A stretch of DNA of 6,734 nucleotides from Deltaproteobacteria bacterium (lineage in GTDB: Bacteria > Chloroflexota > Dehalococcoidia > Dehalococcoidales > BS750m-G39), in contig JABMRW010000032.1 in the NCBI GenBank assembly GCA_013202445.1, positions 1-6,734 on the forward strand, given 5' to 3'. A program made the translations under genes and the position numbers. The notes under the pieces are model-generated. The model did not search any database. It had not been told where the DNA came from and saw nothing but the letters and a program-made list of their open reading frames with translations. Below, one piece after another: positions 5,296 to 6,734 of the stretch. The stretch's first letter is position 1. Each line of letters opens with the position of its first letter.

Positions 5296-6147
5296 TTATG
5301 ATTCCGGCTCGGCCCCGGCACAGGGGGTAAACAGCTGCATGCCGTAGTCCTCGACCCCGTAGTTTCCGATTAGCTCCTGAATTCGGGACGAGGTGAGGAA
5401 GTCTACCATGTTGTTGGCCATCTCAATATTGGTCCTGGGATTGCTTTCCGGGTTTACGGCGATAGCCGAGTAGACATTGAGCAGTATGGCTCCCTCTTCT
5501 ACCAGGGGCACCAGCGCCAGCTCGCTTTTATAGGAGAGAAAGGTGCCGATATCGGTGAGGGTATAACCCCCCATCTCGCCGGCCATGAGCAGGGTCGGCC
5601 CCATGCCCTTCCCCCCTTCTACGTACCATTGTCCGGCGGTTCTCACCGCTTCGTAGTCATAGCCGGCGTTTGCCCAGATTGCCTTCTCCTTGCCGTGTGT
5701 GCCCGAATCGTCCCCGCGGGAGATAAAGCGGCTGCCTGCCGTCTCGTATATTGCCTGGAAGGCATCCTCGGGGCTCATACCTTTAATGCCGGCGGGGTCG
5801 CTCTCGGGGCCGACGATGAGGAAGTAGTTGTAGGCAAAGGGAACCCGCTCCACGCCGTAGCCTTCGGCAACGAACTGCCCTTCGCGGGATTTATCATGGA
5901 TGGTGATAACATCAACATCACCTCTCCTGCCGTATTCCAGGGCGATGCCGGTGCCGGCGTATAATACATCAAGCTCTACCCCGTATTCCTCTTCAAAGAG
6001 CGGCTCCAGGTATCCCCAGAGGCCGGTATCGTAAAGGCTGGTGGTGGTGGCTACTTTCAGATGTGGCTGACCGCAGCCGGTGGCGCTCACCAGCAGGCTG
6101 ACAAGCAGCAGCCCGGCTAATATGGCAATTATCGTTTTTTTCTTCAT
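5296..6147 (-). CDS. tupA: Tungstate-binding lipoprotein TupA
   Basis: The 283-residue protein has a lipoprotein signal peptide: MKKK, a hydrophobic core, then SATGC with Cys25 as the likely lipidated residue. The mature part carries TTTSLYDTGL at 34-43; this TTTS motif is characteristic of TupA oxyanion-binding proteins and distinguishes them from ModA. Further family segments are GDVDVITIHD, SRGDDSGTHGKEKAIW and GMGPTLLMAGEMGGYTLTDIGTF. It should capture tungstate outside the membrane and deliver it to TupB. The ATG at 6147 has AGAGGAG 4 nt upstream. It is the first gene of tupABC, and its leader contains a Moco/Tuco-type riboswitch and a terminator hairpin. Confidence 0.94.
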   Translation of the reverse strand: MKKKTIIAILAGLLLVSLLVSATGCGQPHLKVATTTSLYDTGLWGYLEPLFEEEYGVELDVLYAGTGIALEYGRRGDVDVITIHDKSREGQFVAEGYGVERVPFAYNYFLIVGPESDPAGIKGMSPEDAFQAIYETAGSRFISRGDDSGTHGKEKAIWANAGYDYEAVRTAGQWYVEGGKGMGPTLLMAGEMGGYTLTDIGTFLSYKSELALVPLVEEGAILLNVYSAIAVNPESNPRTNIEMANNMVDFLTSSRIQELIGNYGVEDYGMQLFTPCAGAEPES

Positions 6148-6175
6148 AGTACTCCTCTAGAATAATATATAGCAC

Positions 6176-6206
6176 AAATAAAAAGCACCTCTTTAAGGAG
6201 GTGCCC
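6176..6206 (-). terminator. Intrinsic terminator in the tupA leader (riboswitch expression platform)
   Basis: On the minus strand GCACCTC (6204-6198) pairs perfectly with GAGGTGC (6191-6185) around the loop CTTAAA, followed by TTTTTATTT. It ends about 28 nt before the tupA ATG and within 12 nt of its Shine-Dalgarno, so it must be a conditional attenuator of tupABC rather than the end of another gene. Confidence 0.9.
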
Positions 6207-6228
6207 TACATACCTTTAATTCAGGCAT
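6193..6228 (-). CDS. Possible 11-residue leader peptide within the riboswitch expression platform
   Basis: On the minus strand AAAGGAG (6242-6236) lies exactly 7 nt before ATG (6228-6226), opening an 11-codon frame that reads MPELKVCRAPP and stops at TAA (6195-6193). The stop codon lies in the loop of the terminator hairpin, and the last sense codons form its left arm. A ribosome finishing this frame would therefore cover the terminator. There is no homology to cite; such a short frame could arise by chance, but the spacing and placement are notable. Confidence 0.4.
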   Translation of the reverse strand: MPELKVCRAPP

Positions 6229-6233
6229 GAGCG

Positions 6234-6345
6234 TTCTCCTTTCCAATCACGGGAGGCACCGCCGTTTCCAGCGATACCCTATCGGCCAGTCTCCATGGCT
6301 AAAGCTTTAGGGAGAACAGGCTCGGAGAGAATATTTAGTTTTTAA
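6234..6345 (-). ncRNA. Moco/Tuco-type riboswitch aptamer upstream of tupABC
   Basis: The minus-strand RNA contains CTCCGAGCC near its 5' end (about 6328-6320), the hairpin GCCA-TGGAGAC-TGGC (6299-6285), a stem GATA-GGG-TATC (6283-6273), a GNRA hairpin GCTG-GAAA-CGGC (6272-6261) and GGTGCCTCCC (6260-6251). These match my recollection of the conserved Moco RNA motif, in particular the GAAA tetraloop and the final GGTGCCTCCC. The motif is known to control molybdenum-cofactor and molybdate-transport genes; a Tuco variant is linked to tungsten. Placement ahead of a tungstate importer fits either. Outer boundaries are approximate: TTCTCT (6331-6326) can pair with GGAGAA (6239-6234) as a closing stem, but a weaker alternative, CTAAATAT with GTGATTGG, also exists. 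Confidence 0.88.
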
Positions 6346-6353
6346 GCTGAGTT

Positions 6354-6383
6354 ATATTATCATCTCCGCGGTGATAATTGCAA
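6354..6383 (-). promoter_or_regulatory. Promoter of the tupABC leader, with an inverted repeat between the boxes
   Basis: The minus strand has TTGCAA (6378-6383), 18 nt, then TAATAT (6354-6359) with TG one base before it (extended -10). The predicted start, near 6347, gives a leader of about 200 nt. The spacer holds inverted arms ATTATCA (6356-6362) and TGATAAT (6372-6378), 9 nt apart and overlapping both boxes, a possible repressor site. Confidence 0.5.
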
Positions 6384-6734
6384 CCCTGCCCCCACCCGTT
6401 TTTAACGTTTGTTTATCTACCCACCCTCCCGCCCACAGGGGTTGGCGACTAATCTTTCGCTTTGGGGGTGGGGGGAAAAGGGGAGGGACTAGACCTGTTT
6501 TTAGAGAGGTGTTTGCTTCCCACCCTGACCCGCCCTCATAAGCTCCGCTTCTAAAACTTGGGGGAGGGGGCGAAGCTAAAGAATAGAGGTGTTTAAGAGG
6601 GGCGTTAGCCTGCGTGATGGTAATTTCTCTTTTTTGGTGGGGGGAAAAGGGGAGGTTAACGCCCCCTTTTTTAAAAGGTCGTTTTGCTTCCCACCCGCCC
6701 GCCCTACAGAAGTGATACTTCTATCAATTTCTTC
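6384..6734. repeat. Non-coding repeat array with C-run/G-run motifs, continuing past the window
   Basis: No gene is visible. Four-fold CCC-run motifs occur at 6420-6434, 6519-6535 and 6690-6704. G-rich tracts lie at 6464-6487, 6559-6570 and 6636-6655. The 20-mer GGTGGGGGGAAAAGGGGAGG is repeated exactly at 6467-6486 and 6636-6655. Each copy is followed, 29-30 nt later, by GCTTCCCACCC (6515 and 6686), implying a tandem unit of about 170 bp. The last 46 nt (6689-6734) match 627-672 at 43 positions, in the same orientation. Confidence 0.75.

Overview
The window looks like a chromosomal stretch of an anaerobic bacterium that uses molybdenum or tungsten cofactors. The gene set, tRNA sequences, frequent TTG starts and compact operons suggest Chloroflexota, perhaps Dehalococcoidia; this placement is inferred from family resemblance and has not been tested by a search.

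Layout. Positions 1-375 (minus strand) hold the 5' part of a tRNA-His cut by the window edge and a stand-alone Smr-domain gene. Positions 376-760 are non-coding, strongly G/C-skewed and full of repeats. mobB (762-1403, minus) is read divergently from a three-gene plus-strand operon (1562-3307): a DUF134/UPF0251 helix-turn-helix protein, a NifX/MTH1175-like cofactor-binding protein, and an Mrp/ApbC-type P-loop ATPase. A 24-bp perfect palindrome sits directly behind the -10 box of that operon. A tRNA with anticodon CAT follows (3395-3466, minus). The tungstate ABC transporter operon tupA-tupB-tupC is transcribed on the minus strand from about 6350 down to 3502.

The tupA leader is about 200 nt long. 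It contains a Moco/Tuco-type riboswitch aptamer, a strong intrinsic terminator just before tupA, an aptamer segment that could act as antiterminator, and an 11-residue upstream ORF with a well-placed Shine-Dalgarno sequence. Together these suggest that molybdenum or tungsten cofactor level controls tungstate import. mobB, elsewhere in the window, acts in the same cofactor pathway.

The two large non-coding stretches (about 376-760 and 6384-6734) share a repeat family. Each well-formed copy has four CCC runs with mostly 1-nt spacers (a G-quadruplex motif on the other strand), in the best copies followed by a 6-bp hairpin, a T-rich tract and a G-rich tract. One 46-nt unit recurs about 6 kb away with 43 of 46 identical positions. 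This repeat family, the DUF134 palindrome and the riboswitch/upstream-ORF leader are the items most worth following up.
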